Assembly: GCF_002261185.1 (NCBI RefSeq)
Contig: NZ_NEVQ01000019.1
Span: forward strand, 123,312 to 187,311
Reading direction: 5' to 3'
Source: Bordetella genomosp. 4
GTDB taxonomy: Bacteria > Pseudomonadota > Gammaproteobacteria > Burkholderiales > Burkholderiaceae_B
Length of the DNA: 64,000 nt
How positions within the stretch are numbered: the first letter of the stretch is position 1; the number at the start of each line of letters is the position of its first letter. The notes under the pieces are model-generated. The model worked only from the letters and a program-made list of their open reading frames with translations. It had not been told where the DNA came from and did no database searches. This document shows positions 55,129 to 64,000 of this stretch, piece after piece. Made by a program: the position numbers and the translations under genes.

Positions 55129-56007
55129 ATGCCCCAATCCCTTCAGTCTCAACTCGCCACCGATATCCTCCAGCGGATCAATGCCCAGTCGATGCCGGCA
55201 GGGACACGTTTGTCCGAGCGCAGTCTGGCCGAGGCATTGCGGGTGTCACGATCCCCGGTGCGCACGGCGCTGCGGCAATTGGCCGATCAAGCCCTGATCG
55301 ACCCTCATCCCGACGGCGGATTCGTAGTCGGCGCAGGCGCGCTCCAGGTCAAGCCCGCAGCCCTGGCCAACACGTCAGAACAGGAAGACCTCTATCTGCG
55401 CATTGCTCAGGAACGGCTCGATGGCAAGCTGCCCGCGCGAGTGTCTGAAAATGAGTTGATGCGCCGCTACGACGTCACGCGAAGCCAGCTCACCGACATA
55501 CTGCGCCGCATTTCAAACGAGGGCTGGATGGAACGGCTGCCTGGCCACGGCTGGGCCTTTACCGAGGTGATGACCTCGTCGGTCGCTTATGCAGACAGCT
55601 ACAGATACCGCATCCTGGTTGAGCCAGCCGCGATTCTGGAACCCACATTCCATATCGACGAAGCTGGGCTGAAACAATGCCGTCAGGAACAACAGGCTCT
55701 AGTGGGTGGCGAAGTGCATCATGTTTCGCCAGCGCAGATTTTCGATGCCAACACGCGGCTGCACGAAACCATTGCAGCATGCTGCGGCAACGCTTTTATT
55801 CTGGATTCACTACGACGCATCAATCGCGTTCGCCGGCTGATGGAATACCGTAAAGCCGTGGACCGGCAACAGGCATTGCGCCGTTGCGAGGAACACCTGG
55901 TATTGATTGATCTGCTGCTGGCGGGCCAACTGGAAAAAGCCTCCACCATGATGCGCACCCATCTGCTGGATGCTGCCCGCGAAAAGCGGGCAGTGGCATC
56001 AGCGTAG
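55129..56007 (+). CDS. GntR-family regulator with two winged helices and an FCD domain
   Basis: The 292-residue protein has the usual GntR winged helix (about 5-68, AGTRLSERSLAEALRVSRSP) and, unusually, a second winged-helix-like segment (about 84-146, LPARVSENELMRRYDVTRSQ) before an FCD-type ligand domain (about 155-285). It is divergent from the amidohydrolase gene and is probably its regulator, responding to an aromatic or pyrone acid. It ends 10 bases before the convergent Bug gene. Confidence 0.88.
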   Translation: MPQSLQSQLATDILQRINAQSMPAGTRLSERSLAEALRVSRSPVRTALRQLADQALIDPHPDGGFVVGAGALQVKPAALANTSEQEDLYLRIAQERLDGKLPARVSENELMRRYDVTRSQLTDILRRISNEGWMERLPGHGWAFTEVMTSSVAYADSYRYRILVEPAAILEPTFHIDEAGLKQCRQEQQALVGGEVHHVSPAQIFDANTRLHETIAACCGNAFILDSLRRINRVRRLMEYRKAVDRQQALRRCEEHLVLIDLLLAGQLEKASTMMRTHLLDAAREKRAVASA

Positions 56008-56017
56008 CGGAAACGCT

Positions 56018-57025
56018 TCAAACGTGGATGCCCGCGACCTGGACCAGTTTCTTCCAGCGCTGGCTTTCCTGCGCCATGAACGCAGCCGTCTCTGACTGAG
56101 ACATCTTTGGCATGAGCGGCGTGCCTTGGCGTTCGAAATTCTCCACCAGTTGCTTGTTATCCCGCGCGGCCTCGAAAGCCTGTCCCAGACGGTCCACGAT
56201 ACTTTGCGGTGTCCCTGTCGGCGCCCACAAGCCGTTCCACGTCACAATCGTGAAGTCTTTCTTCAACAGCTCGCTCAGCGTCGGAATATCGGGCGCGACA
56301 GAGAGCCGCTCGCCATTGGTCGTGGCAATCGCCCGCAGGCGCCCGGACTGCACCATCGGTCCCACTACGGACCACGGGTCCACCGCATACGTGAGCCGCC
56401 CGCCGATGACATCGGCCATCACTCCTTGAGAGCCCTGCTTGTACGGCACATGCAACAGATCGGGATATCCCAGCTCCGTCGCCAGGCTCTTGCAGATAAT
56501 ATGGCTGGAAGTCCCCACGCCATTAGAAGCATAACTGTCGGTTTGCGGATTCGCCTTGATATGCGCCGCCAGATCATCCAAGCTATGGATCTTGCTCTCG
56601 GCCGAGACAACCACAAACACGGGCACACTGATCGTGACCGCGATAGGGGCAAAATCCCGCGCCGGATCATAAGGCAGATCGGCATACACGAAAGGCGCGA
56701 TGACATAAGGCGTCGCCGCGCTATACAACAGGGAATAACCATCCGGCTCGGCGCGTGCAATGACGTTGGCGCCCAGATTGCCGCCTGCTCCCGCGCGGTT
56801 TTCGACCACCACGGAAGCGCCTTTTATGGCTTTCGCAACCACTTCGGCGTATACACGCGCGGCAATATCGGTACTGCTGCCTGCTGAAAATGGCACCACG
56901 AACTTGATCGGGCGGTCTGGATAGTTCGCTGCATTGGCAGAAGCGGCCAAGGCCAGTTTTCCGCCGCCTAACAACGCAGGTGCTGCGGCAAGTGTGCCCA
57001 AAAATGATCTTCGGCTATAACGCAT
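56018..57025 (-). CDS. Bug/TctC-type substrate-binding protein with Tat signal
   Basis: The 335-residue protein has a clear twin-arginine signal (YSRRSFLGTLAAAPALLGG) and cleavage near ANAANYPDRP. Marker stretches are IKFVVPFSAGSSTDIAAR, VENRAGAGGNLGANVIAR and DGYSLLYSAATP. The ATG at 57025 follows AAGGGG. It lies downstream of the FAD oxidoreductase gene in the same direction. Along with the FAD oxidoreductase and hydantoinase genes it may take up a cyclic amide or amino-acid derivative. Confidence 0.93.
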   Translation of the reverse strand: MRYSRRSFLGTLAAAPALLGGGKLALAASANAANYPDRPIKFVVPFSAGSSTDIAARVYAEVVAKAIKGASVVVENRAGAGGNLGANVIARAEPDGYSLLYSAATPYVIAPFVYADLPYDPARDFAPIAVTISVPVFVVVSAESKIHSLDDLAAHIKANPQTDSYASNGVGTSSHIICKSLATELGYPDLLHVPYKQGSQGVMADVIGGRLTYAVDPWSVVGPMVQSGRLRAIATTNGERLSVAPDIPTLSELLKKDFTIVTWNGLWAPTGTPQSIVDRLGQAFEAARDNKQLVENFERQGTPLMPKMSQSETAAFMAQESQRWKKLVQVAGIHV

Positions 57026-57095
57026 CGTTGTATTCCCCTTGTTGACGTGATCACTGCTAAAAACCAAGCTGCCGCCCCATGGCGGCAGCGGCCAT

Positions 57096-58433
57096 TCAAT
57101 ACAGAATGCTGGGTTGCAAGCGCCGTCCGTCTATCAAGCGCTCATACGAAAAATCATCCAGGGCAATCTCGGCACGCCCATGCACCATCAATTGCGCCAG
57201 ACTTCGCCCCGCTCCCAATGACGAGCTGAAACCATGACCGCTAAATCCCGTGCATAGAAACAACCCAGGCAGACGCGCGACATCCGAGATGATGGGAATG
57301 CCATCCGGCGTGTTGTCGATGACGCCGCCCCATGCCCGGTCGATCAGATTCGGCCCCATACCCGAAAACAAAGCCGCCGCGTCCTCATAAGCGCTTCTGA
57401 CCAGATTCATATCGGGCTTTGGATCGAGAACCCGATGGCGGATATAGGGAGACTGGTTCAAATAGAAGTAGCGAAACTCATCCCATAGCTGGGCGAAAAA
57501 TTTTCGTCCCAGAGAAACATTGACGTTCGCTTTTCTGGCTTGGTACAGATCCCGGAACTTCATGCCATAACGCAGCAGGTCGGGCACTACGTGCATGGTG
57601 CCGCGCCCGCTCTTGGCCAGAGTCAGGCCGCCATCTTCCCTGTCTCGGAATGAGAACTGCGTCGCTCGAGCCGGCGAACGGCCGCCGGTATCGAACTGCA
57701 GACTCTTCGACGCCGACGAATGCACCTGCAGGATCGGCAGCCGCAGCCGATGTTTTCTGCAAAACATGGAGGACCATGCACCGCCGGCCAAGACCACCTG
57801 CTTCGCACGCACAATGCCCTTTTCTGTCTGGACGCCCGCAATACGGCCGCCCTCGATCAGCAACTCATTTACCGCGCACTGCTGAACGATTTTTGCGCCC
57901 TGCTCCTGCGTATGCTTGGCTAACAACGGGATCGCCCGCGATGGCTCGGCATAGCCATCCCGCTCGGTACGTATCCCTCCTATCCAGGCGGATTTTCCCC
58001 AGGCATGCGTGGCGTTGGCTTCGCGCGCGCTCAACATCTTCGACGGGACACCGCGCGCAGAAGCCGTGCCGTGCCATCGCTCCCAGGTTTGCAACTCCTT
58101 GGGGTTATCCGTGACGAACACCACGCCGGTCTCGCGAAATCCCACATCTGCGCCCGTCTCCGATTTCAGATGACGCCACAGATCCACACTCAGCTTGGCC
58201 ATTTCCAACTCGCGGATGTCCCGCCCGAGCGTGCGGCACCAGCCCCAATTTCTACTGCTCTGTTCCGCTGCGACCCACCCCTTTTCGATCACTGCGACAC
58301 TGGCTCCCAATCGCGTCAGTTCATAGGCCGTAGCAATCCCCGCCGCCCCCGCTCCGATCACCACCACATCTGCCGAGGGCGGTGGTGACTGAGCCGTATC
58401 TACCCGCAAAAGCGTTTGCTTCAGTTGTTGCAT
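57096..58433 (-). CDS. FAD-dependent oxidoreductase (DadA/glycine-oxidase type)
   Basis: The 445-residue flavoenzyme has a Rossmann start at about residues 24-50 (VVVIGAGAAGIATAYELTR) and GWVAAEQSSRNWGWCRTLGRD. The later GFSGHGFSSSLGAGRSLAQL stretch near the C-terminus fits amine or D-amino-acid oxidases and gamma-glutamylputrescine oxidase. It oxidises amines or amino acids. It lies between the Bug gene and the hydantoinase genes and is likely part of that catabolic operon. Confidence 0.9.
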   Translation of the reverse strand: MQQLKQTLLRVDTAQSPPPSADVVVIGAGAAGIATAYELTRLGASVAVIEKGWVAAEQSSRNWGWCRTLGRDIRELEMAKLSVDLWRHLKSETGADVGFRETGVVFVTDNPKELQTWERWHGTASARGVPSKMLSAREANATHAWGKSAWIGGIRTERDGYAEPSRAIPLLAKHTQEQGAKIVQQCAVNELLIEGGRIAGVQTEKGIVRAKQVVLAGGAWSSMFCRKHRLRLPILQVHSSASKSLQFDTGGRSPARATQFSFRDREDGGLTLAKSGRGTMHVVPDLLRYGMKFRDLYQARKANVNVSLGRKFFAQLWDEFRYFYLNQSPYIRHRVLDPKPDMNLVRSAYEDAAALFSGMGPNLIDRAWGGVIDNTPDGIPIISDVARLPGLFLCTGFSGHGFSSSLGAGRSLAQLMVHGRAEIALDDFSYERLIDGRRLQPSILY

Positions 58434-58472
58434 GACAATGGCTGCCTGATAGAGTTCTTGGTCGCTCAGACA

Positions 58473-60473
58473 TCACGCGTCTGCGGCTTGCAATTGGGGA
58501 TAGGCCTTCTGCATCTGCTCGAAGATCTCGTCGATCAGTTCGGGCCGTGTATCGCCGGCGTCTTGCCGCACTCGCTGATCCACCGCGTCAAAGATCTTTA
58601 TCTTGAGAAAGTGCCGCCAGATCGGCGCCACACCTGCCAGATGCTGAGTCAGCTTCGCATAGCGGGCAGGCGTCCATACCGATTCGAACGCCGTTCTGCC
58701 GTCGCCGTAGTCATAGTGCGCGCCGTTCTGAACCTGAGCCGCAGATAGTTGAGCCCGCAGCGCTTTGGTTTCGTCCCGACGCACCTCGTCGCCATCGATG
58801 ACCACGCCATACTGGTTGCGGGCGTTATCGACCGACACATAACCGCAACGCACATCGTGCAGCACTTGTTGAGGATCGCGCTCAAAGGGCGAGCCATAAC
58901 CACCGCCTCCGCAGCCGTCCAGACGAATCACATCGCCCGGTTGGCATTGAATGAAATCGTTGACGCCCAGATCCTCTTCATGCGGCGTGCCAGGATTGCG
59001 TGTGAATTTGGACACCGTACCCGCCTTGCCCCCCAATACGCCCCAAGACGCAAAGCGCGAACGATCACGATTGCGTGCTGTGACAGCGGAATTCGGCGTA
59101 AAGACCTGAAACTCCATAGAGGTTCCTAGCCCTCCGCGATATTTTCCAGGCCCGCCGCTATCGGGGACCATGCCGTATCGCGTAATCCGAATCGGCACCT
59201 CGGTCTCGTTGATCTCTACCGGCGTATTACGCAAGAACGCCACAATCGCGCCAGACGCATCGACCCCATCGCTCCAGGGATCGCCGCCCGCGCCGCCGCC
59301 TACAGGCCCGATAGCTGCAATGATGTTCTTGCCCAAGCGATCCGTGGTCTTGACGTTCACGATGCTCATGCCGCCGGCCGGAGAGGCTGGCAAACGATCC
59401 GGCACAACCTGGGAAAACACACCCATCGTGGCGTATTGCACGACTTTGCACGTCAAACTGCGCATTCCCACAGCGGCGGGCGGTAGCGGATTGACCACCG
59501 ACCCTTCCGGCAAAATGCATCGGGCGACGCGCAACATCCCTGCGTTCAGCAAGATGTCCGGATTCAAGGAATACAGCACGTAATTCAGGCCGACCAGGGC
59601 CAACACATGACGCTCTCTGCCACCGGTAGGCATGTTCAACGATGAATTCAACTGCGGGTCGCTGCCCGAAAAATCGAATTCCAGACTGCCATCCTGGATA
59701 CGCAGCGTAATCGCAACACGCAAGGGCTTGCCGTTCAAGGAATCTTCGTCGGCATACTCGGCAAAGAAATATTCACCGTCCGGCATGGACCGCACGATTG
59801 CGCGTGCCTGTTCCTCGGAATAATCCAGCATGGCCTCTACGCCATCCTGGAATGTCTCCAGTCCGAATCTCTCGATGATCTCGAGAATGCGCCGCTCGCC
59901 GGTCATCAGCATGGCGATCTGCGCCTGCAAATCACCGCGATTCTGTTCGGGCGAACGCACGTTGATTTCCATCAAGCGCATCAACTCATTATTGAGTTCA
60001 CCACGGCGCACGATCTTGGTCGGCGGAAAACGGATGCCTTCTTGCTGCACCTCGGTCAGAGTACGCGACAACGAGGCAGGAACGGCGCCCCCCATATCGG
60101 TATTGTGAATATGGCCCCCGACAAAGCAAACAATCTTGCCTTGGTAATACACGGGTTTCCACATCATGATGTCGGGCGTGTGCGTCGCGACAAAGCCGCT
60201 GTATGCATCATTCGTCATGCAGATATCGCCCGGCTCGTAGCTGTCGATCATCTGGATCACGCTGCCAAAATCCAGGCCTGGGTACCACGTGGCTCCCAAT
60301 GTCTTGGGTGACGCAAACGTCTGACCTGCCAGATTCATGATGGTGCAGGAGAAGTCCTCCGTTTCCTTCACAAATGCCGAATGAGCCGTACGCATCAGAG
60401 TATGCGCCATGCTTTCAGCAGCCGCTACGCAGTAGTTGGCAAAAATCTGCAGTACCGTTTTATCGAAATTCAT
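58473..60473 (-). CDS. hyuB: Hydantoinase B/oxoprolinase family protein
   Basis: The 666-residue protein is the B subunit of ATP-dependent hydantoinases and oxoprolinases. Family marks are LMRTAHSAFVKETEDFSC, GHIHNTDMGG and RFASWGVLGGKAG. With HyuA it hydrolyses cyclic amides such as N-methylhydantoin or 5-oxoproline, or carboxylates ketones (the acetone carboxylase relatives). It begins 16 bases after hyuA, so both are on one transcript, probably with the FAD oxidoreductase and Bug genes. Confidence 0.93.
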   Translation of the reverse strand: MNFDKTVLQIFANYCVAAAESMAHTLMRTAHSAFVKETEDFSCTIMNLAGQTFASPKTLGATWYPGLDFGSVIQMIDSYEPGDICMTNDAYSGFVATHTPDIMMWKPVYYQGKIVCFVGGHIHNTDMGGAVPASLSRTLTEVQQEGIRFPPTKIVRRGELNNELMRLMEINVRSPEQNRGDLQAQIAMLMTGERRILEIIERFGLETFQDGVEAMLDYSEEQARAIVRSMPDGEYFFAEYADEDSLNGKPLRVAITLRIQDGSLEFDFSGSDPQLNSSLNMPTGGRERHVLALVGLNYVLYSLNPDILLNAGMLRVARCILPEGSVVNPLPPAAVGMRSLTCKVVQYATMGVFSQVVPDRLPASPAGGMSIVNVKTTDRLGKNIIAAIGPVGGGAGGDPWSDGVDASGAIVAFLRNTPVEINETEVPIRITRYGMVPDSGGPGKYRGGLGTSMEFQVFTPNSAVTARNRDRSRFASWGVLGGKAGTVSKFTRNPGTPHEEDLGVNDFIQCQPGDVIRLDGCGGGGYGSPFERDPQQVLHDVRCGYVSVDNARNQYGVVIDGDEVRRDETKALRAQLSAAQVQNGAHYDYGDGRTAFESVWTPARYAKLTQHLAGVAPIWRHFLKIKIFDAVDQRVRQDAGDTRPELIDEIFEQMQKAYPQLQAADA

Positions 60474-60489
60474 GTGATCCTCGCCCGAT

Positions 60490-62538
60490 TCAGTTCAGTT
60501 CAAGCGCTATAAGCTCGAGATTCCCGTAGACGTCCACGTGTGCGTCAAAACCGGGCAGCACGCAGGTCGTGCAATCGTCCTGCGCCACGATCGCCGGTCC
60601 GCTGAACGTCTGACCGGCGAGCAGCTTGTCCCGGCGATAAAGCGGCACATCCCGATACTCGCCTTCCATCCAGACTTGCAAGGTGGATTCGGTTTGCGGC
60701 GTTCCTGAGCCTTTGGCGATATGGCGCAATTCCGGTTTAGGCGTTCTATACGTGATCACCAGGCGTATCGCGACAACCTGAACGCCGGCGCTCGCATCAC
60801 CGTGCCCGTATAGACGCTCATGCTCTTGGTGAAAGGCACGGCTCAATTTATCGATCTGACCTTGCTCGAGCCATTCACGCTGAATAGGCGTATCGATCTC
60901 AAACGACTGGCCGCGATACCGCATATCCGCAGAGACATCGATCTCGGCTCCACTATCGCTGCCGACCTCGGCGACGAGCCATTCGCGGGCTCTCGTCTCC
61001 AACTCCTGGACCGCCGTCGCCAGGCCAGGCAGTGTGCCCACATTCAGATCGCAATAAGTGGTCTGAACAAAGTCGTTCTTCACATCGGCAATCAAACCGC
61101 CTAGCGCGCTCAGCACCCCTGGCGTGGTGGGCACCAGCAGTTTCTGCACCTTCAGCGCCTTTGCCAGATAGCAGGCCAGCATCGGACCCGCACCGCCGAA
61201 AGGCATCAGGTTGAACACCCGCGGATCGATACCGAACCGCGAGATCACCCGGCTGACGCCTGCATACATGCTCGATACAGACACGTTGACGATGGCCTCG
61301 GCAGTCCGCAGCACATCCGTTCCCAAACGCTCGGCCAATGGCGCAATCGCCCGACGCGCGGCATCGACATCCACTTTGACGGCGTTGTAGCCCAGTTGCT
61401 GCGCGCCGATCACGCCCATCACGGCAAACGCGTCCGTGATGGTGGGCTGTGTCCCGCCTTTGCCATAGCAAACGGGTCCCGGCGTCGAGCCTGCGCTTTG
61501 AGGCCCTACTTTCAACACGCCCAGATCATCGACCCAGGCAATGGAGCCGCCGCCATCACCCACCGACGAGACGGAAACCGAAGGAATATGAATCTGAAAA
61601 TCGCCGATGTATTCACCGGTCGCGAACTGCGGTTTCCCGTCCACGATCAACGCGATATCCGCGGTGGTACCGCCTATATCCAGGCTCATGCAGTTCGGGA
61701 TATTGCACAGTTTGGCGATATACGCAGCGCCAATCACACCAGACGCCGTGCCGGACAGAATCATCTGAACGCAGTTCGCCTTGCCGTGTTCTGCGCTCAT
61801 GACGCCGCCATTGGACTTCGTCACTTTCAAGTCGACAGGAACACCGCTCTCGCGCAAGGCCCCCTGCAGGCTTTCCAGATAATGCGACACGCGCGGCTGC
61901 ACATAACCGCCGATCACCGCCGTCAGCGTACGCTCGTATTCCCGGATGATCGGCCAGACTTCGTGCGAGCACGACACAAACATTCCCGGCAGCGCACGCT
62001 GCAAAATCGCCTTGACCTCGAGTTCGTGGGCGGGATTACGATAGGCATGCAACAGAGAGATCACGATGCCTTCGCAGCCCGCCTCGCGCAAGGACTCCGC
62101 CACGGCCAGCACGCTGGCCTCATCGACGGGCGACACCACGCGTCCATCAGCGGCCATCCGCTCATCGACCCCGAACACCCGATCACGGGAAATCAACGGC
62201 ACGGGGCGTTTGGACATCAGGTGGTACATGTCCGGGATCTTCAGGCGGCCAATATCCAGCACGTCCTCGAAATTGCGCGTCGTGATCAGCGCCAGCTTCA
62301 GCCCACGGCGCTGCACCACGGCATTCACGCCCACGGTCGTGCCGTGCGTGAAATACGATACCTGCGCCGGATCGAGGGCATACCGTGCCTTCAATTGCTC
62401 GATACCGGCCAACACCTCGCTGCCTGGCGCGTCGGGGCGGGAAAACACTTTCAGGGTCTGGATGGTCCGCGTCGACTCATCCAACACGGCGAAATCCGCA
62501 AAGGATCCACCGATATCCACGCCTATCCGAAGGCTCAT
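60490..62538 (-). CDS. hyuA: Hydantoinase A/oxoprolinase family protein
   Basis: The 682-residue A subunit starts at 62538 (MSLRIGVDIGGSFADF) after GAGGAG; the five upstream codons are not needed. The ATP-grasp-like actin fold shows GVDIGGSFAD, SNGGVMSAEHGK (about 250-261) and MSLDIGGTTADIAL (about 289-302). It works with HyuB in ATP-driven ring opening. It is divergent from the LysR gene at 62675, with a small palindrome between the two. Confidence 0.93.
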   Translation of the reverse strand: MSLRIGVDIGGSFADFAVLDESTRTIQTLKVFSRPDAPGSEVLAGIEQLKARYALDPAQVSYFTHGTTVGVNAVVQRRGLKLALITTRNFEDVLDIGRLKIPDMYHLMSKRPVPLISRDRVFGVDERMAADGRVVSPVDEASVLAVAESLREAGCEGIVISLLHAYRNPAHELEVKAILQRALPGMFVSCSHEVWPIIREYERTLTAVIGGYVQPRVSHYLESLQGALRESGVPVDLKVTKSNGGVMSAEHGKANCVQMILSGTASGVIGAAYIAKLCNIPNCMSLDIGGTTADIALIVDGKPQFATGEYIGDFQIHIPSVSVSSVGDGGGSIAWVDDLGVLKVGPQSAGSTPGPVCYGKGGTQPTITDAFAVMGVIGAQQLGYNAVKVDVDAARRAIAPLAERLGTDVLRTAEAIVNVSVSSMYAGVSRVISRFGIDPRVFNLMPFGGAGPMLACYLAKALKVQKLLVPTTPGVLSALGGLIADVKNDFVQTTYCDLNVGTLPGLATAVQELETRAREWLVAEVGSDSGAEIDVSADMRYRGQSFEIDTPIQREWLEQGQIDKLSRAFHQEHERLYGHGDASAGVQVVAIRLVITYRTPKPELRHIAKGSGTPQTESTLQVWMEGEYRDVPLYRRDKLLAGQTFSGPAIVAQDDCTTCVLPGFDAHVDVYGNLELIALELN

Positions 62539-62631
62539 TGGGGCACTCCTCAAAATTGGGGGTCAGGTCCGTGCAGGCCCCCGATCTGCTGCATCAATGT
62601 GCCCATGGTAGGGATTCGCCACCCATATGAC

Positions 62632-62642
62632 TAATTGAATTA
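62632..62642. promoter_or_regulatory. LysR-type operator candidate in the hyuA/LysR gap
   Basis: TAATTGAATTA is an odd palindrome in the 136-base divergent region between hyuA and the LysR gene at 62675, consistent with a LysR binding site. Confidence 0.5.
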
Positions 62643-62674
62643 TCATCAGATGTCATGCAAAAATGATATGACCC

Positions 62675-63586
62675 ATGCTGAACTTCCGCCAGATCGAAAC
62701 TTTCCGCGCTGTCATGCTGACCCGGTCCATGACCCAAGCGGCCAAGGATCTGAACACGACCCAGCCCAACGTCAGCCGGGTCATCGCCCAACTGGAAAGC
62801 CGTATCGGTTTGCGCCTGTTTGAACGCATCGCAGGCAAGCTCATCCCCACACGGGAAGGCGAGGTTTTCTTTCGCGATGTCGAATTGACATTCGCGGGCC
62901 TGCGCAGCCTCGAGCGGTCTGCAGCGACATTACGCACGCGCGGGACCGGGCATTTGCGTATTTCGGCCGTCCCGTCTCCCGCTTTGGTGACCGTACCCGA
63001 GGCCATCCGCCTGTTCGCAGAGAAATTTCCCGACGTCACGGTGTCATTACACGTGGCGGACTCCATCACGGTCTGCCAATGGACCGCCGCAGGTTATAGC
63101 GACATCGGTGTCGCGTCCGACATTTTCAGCAACCCTGGCATTGGCCACCATGTGGCCAGCAAATCGCTGGGCGTCTGCATCGTCTCGACCAAACACCCCC
63201 TAGCCACGAAACGCCGTCCCTTGACGCCCAAAGATCTGGCGGGCGAACGATTCCTTTCGCTGTCACCGAATGACGCCATGCGCAAGGTGATCGACGCCGT
63301 ATTCGCCGCGGCAGGCGATCAGCGGCGTCTATCCTACGAATCGCATTTTGCCGCCGCAATCTGCCACATGGTGGACTTGAATCTGGGCGTCAGCATCGCC
63401 AATCCCGATGTCGCCGATAGTTTCCGATCCCTGAACATCGCGATCAAACCGTTCGCACCGGATATCGTGTTTTCAACGTATCTCGTGTATCCCTCGGGGA
63501 ATCCGCTCAGCCTGCTGGCCAAGACATTCTGCGAGTGCTACCAGACCGTAGCGACGCGCCGGCGATTGCTGAGGGATTCGGCGTGA
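62675..63586 (+). CDS. LysR-family transcriptional regulator
   Basis: The 303-residue LTTR has the helix-turn-helix at about residues 18-45 (MTQAAKDLNTTQPNVSRVIA) and an effector domain with a long helical core. It is divergent from hyuA and likely controls the hydantoinase-FAD oxidoreductase-Bug operon. The start ATG at 62675 agrees with the family. Confidence 0.93.
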   Translation: MLNFRQIETFRAVMLTRSMTQAAKDLNTTQPNVSRVIAQLESRIGLRLFERIAGKLIPTREGEVFFRDVELTFAGLRSLERSAATLRTRGTGHLRISAVPSPALVTVPEAIRLFAEKFPDVTVSLHVADSITVCQWTAAGYSDIGVASDIFSNPGIGHHVASKSLGVCIVSTKHPLATKRRPLTPKDLAGERFLSLSPNDAMRKVIDAVFAAAGDQRRLSYESHFAAAICHMVDLNLGVSIANPDVADSFRSLNIAIKPFAPDIVFSTYLVYPSGNPLSLLAKTFCECYQTVATRRRLLRDSA

Positions 63587-63642
63587 GCAGCCACAGCGGG
63601 GGTTTAGCGGGCAGGGCGAGGGGGGTATGAGTTCTATTGGAC

Positions 63643-63794
63643 GTCGAGGCGGGGCAGTGACCGTGTTGGCGCTTCACGGAGTCGGTCGGCCGCCTGCGCG
63701 TCCGACACCGCTTTGTCAACCTCGTCGCTGCGCTCCTTCGGTTTCCCTCGCTCGCCTCCGAGGCGCGCCAACACGGTCACTGCCCCGCCTCGAC
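63643..63794. repeat. 30-bp perfect inverted repeat with a 92-base loop
   Basis: The 30 bases from 63643 (GTCGAGGCGGGGCAGTGACC...) recur as their complement at 63765-63794. The loop is GC-rich and holds no gene that I trust; the open frames across it run in both strands through the repeat. It may be a repetitive extragenic element, common in the family, or the end of a transcript. Confidence 0.7.
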
Positions 63795-63889
63795 TCGCAG
63801 AATCTCTGATTCCCTGCATCGCTGGCACGACTGGTCTTCGTAGGCTTTGTAGGAACTGGCGTTTGCAAGGATGAAGATCTTGCAGGGCT

Positions 63890-63927
63890 GCTATTCATGG
63901 CCGCCTACGGGCGCGGCCATGAATAGC
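63890..63927. repeat. 15-bp inverted repeat near the right edge
   Basis: GCTATTCATGGCCGC at 63890-63904 pairs with GCGGCCATGAATAGC at 63913-63927. No T run follows. It lies in gene-free sequence between the LysR stop (63586) and the window edge. Confidence 0.6.
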
Positions 63928-64000
63928 GTTCGGGATCTGCATGCGAAGGGTTTGGCATCGGAGACGAACAGAAGATCTCTCGAGCTACGATTTCGTTATA

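Noticed and set aside
54904..55152. N-terminal extension of the amidohydrolase
   Set aside because: The added 83 residues have no domain and would overlap the divergent GntR gene start.
63627..63898. Short open frames on both strands at the right edge
   Set aside because: They run through the 30-bp inverted repeat and mirror each other; no domain is seen.

Overview
The window reads as a chromosomal segment of a betaproteobacterium of the order Burkholderiales, most likely family Alcaligenaceae (Bordetella, Achromobacter or Advenella type). The reasons are a moderately high GC content, six solitary Bug/TctC-type periplasmic binding proteins scattered among small catabolic operons, and the DUF3348-DUF802-OmpA-DUF2894 locus typical of Burkholderiales. 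No rRNA, tRNA, CRISPR array, integrase or transposase was found.

Layout. 1-7381 (minus): respiratory nitrate reductase operon narGHJI followed by a PpiC-type prolyl isomerase that runs off the left edge; an FNR-type box and a Fur-like box lie upstream. 7777-13157: an unassigned polytopic membrane protein, a Fur-box-preceded TonB-dependent siderophore receptor, and a convergent three-gene operon of small membrane-anchored proteins with overlapping starts and stops. 13279-19906: housekeeping and stress genes (DUF488, thiopurine methyltransferase, GNAT, Cu/Zn superoxide dismutase, an hsp20-lon pair, an aldo/keto reductase) and a candidate small RNA ending in a strong terminator. 20011-27274: two catabolic clusters, each with a LysR regulator and a Bug protein (class II aldolase with a 2-hydroxyacid dehydrogenase; an enolase-superfamily enzyme). 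27381-33345: the four-gene motor-like locus. 33342-46689: sugar-acid and aromatic-acid type clusters (UxaA dehydratase with HpaI aldolase; PIG-L/GalB-like enzyme with IclR; AtoE transporter; KdgD with GntR), a YXWGXW protein, and an orphan bacteriocin-like peptide. 46869-51275: an exported argininosuccinate-lyase-like protein, BaeSR two-component system and UbiX. 51357-63586: two more Bug clusters (isopropylmalate-dehydrogenase family, cupin, LigI-like amidohydrolase and GntR; FAD oxidoreductase, hydantoinase B and A, and LysR). The right edge holds a 30-bp inverted repeat.

How the genes work together. Most of the window is nutrient capture: Bug proteins bind small carboxylates in the periplasm and neighbouring dehydratases, aldolases, dehydrogenases and hydrolases channel them to central metabolism, each block under its own LysR, GntR or IclR regulator. 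The nitrate reductase gives anaerobic respiration. The most interesting locus is 27381-33345: a TolQ/MotA-like channel protein with a tail of about 1000 residues built from 77-residue modules and 11-residue repeats, a MotB/OmpA-like partner with a membrane aspartate, and two flanking DUF proteins. It resembles the ZorA-ZorB motor of Zorya phage defence but has no recognisable Zorya effector, so it may be an undescribed ion-driven envelope or defence machine.
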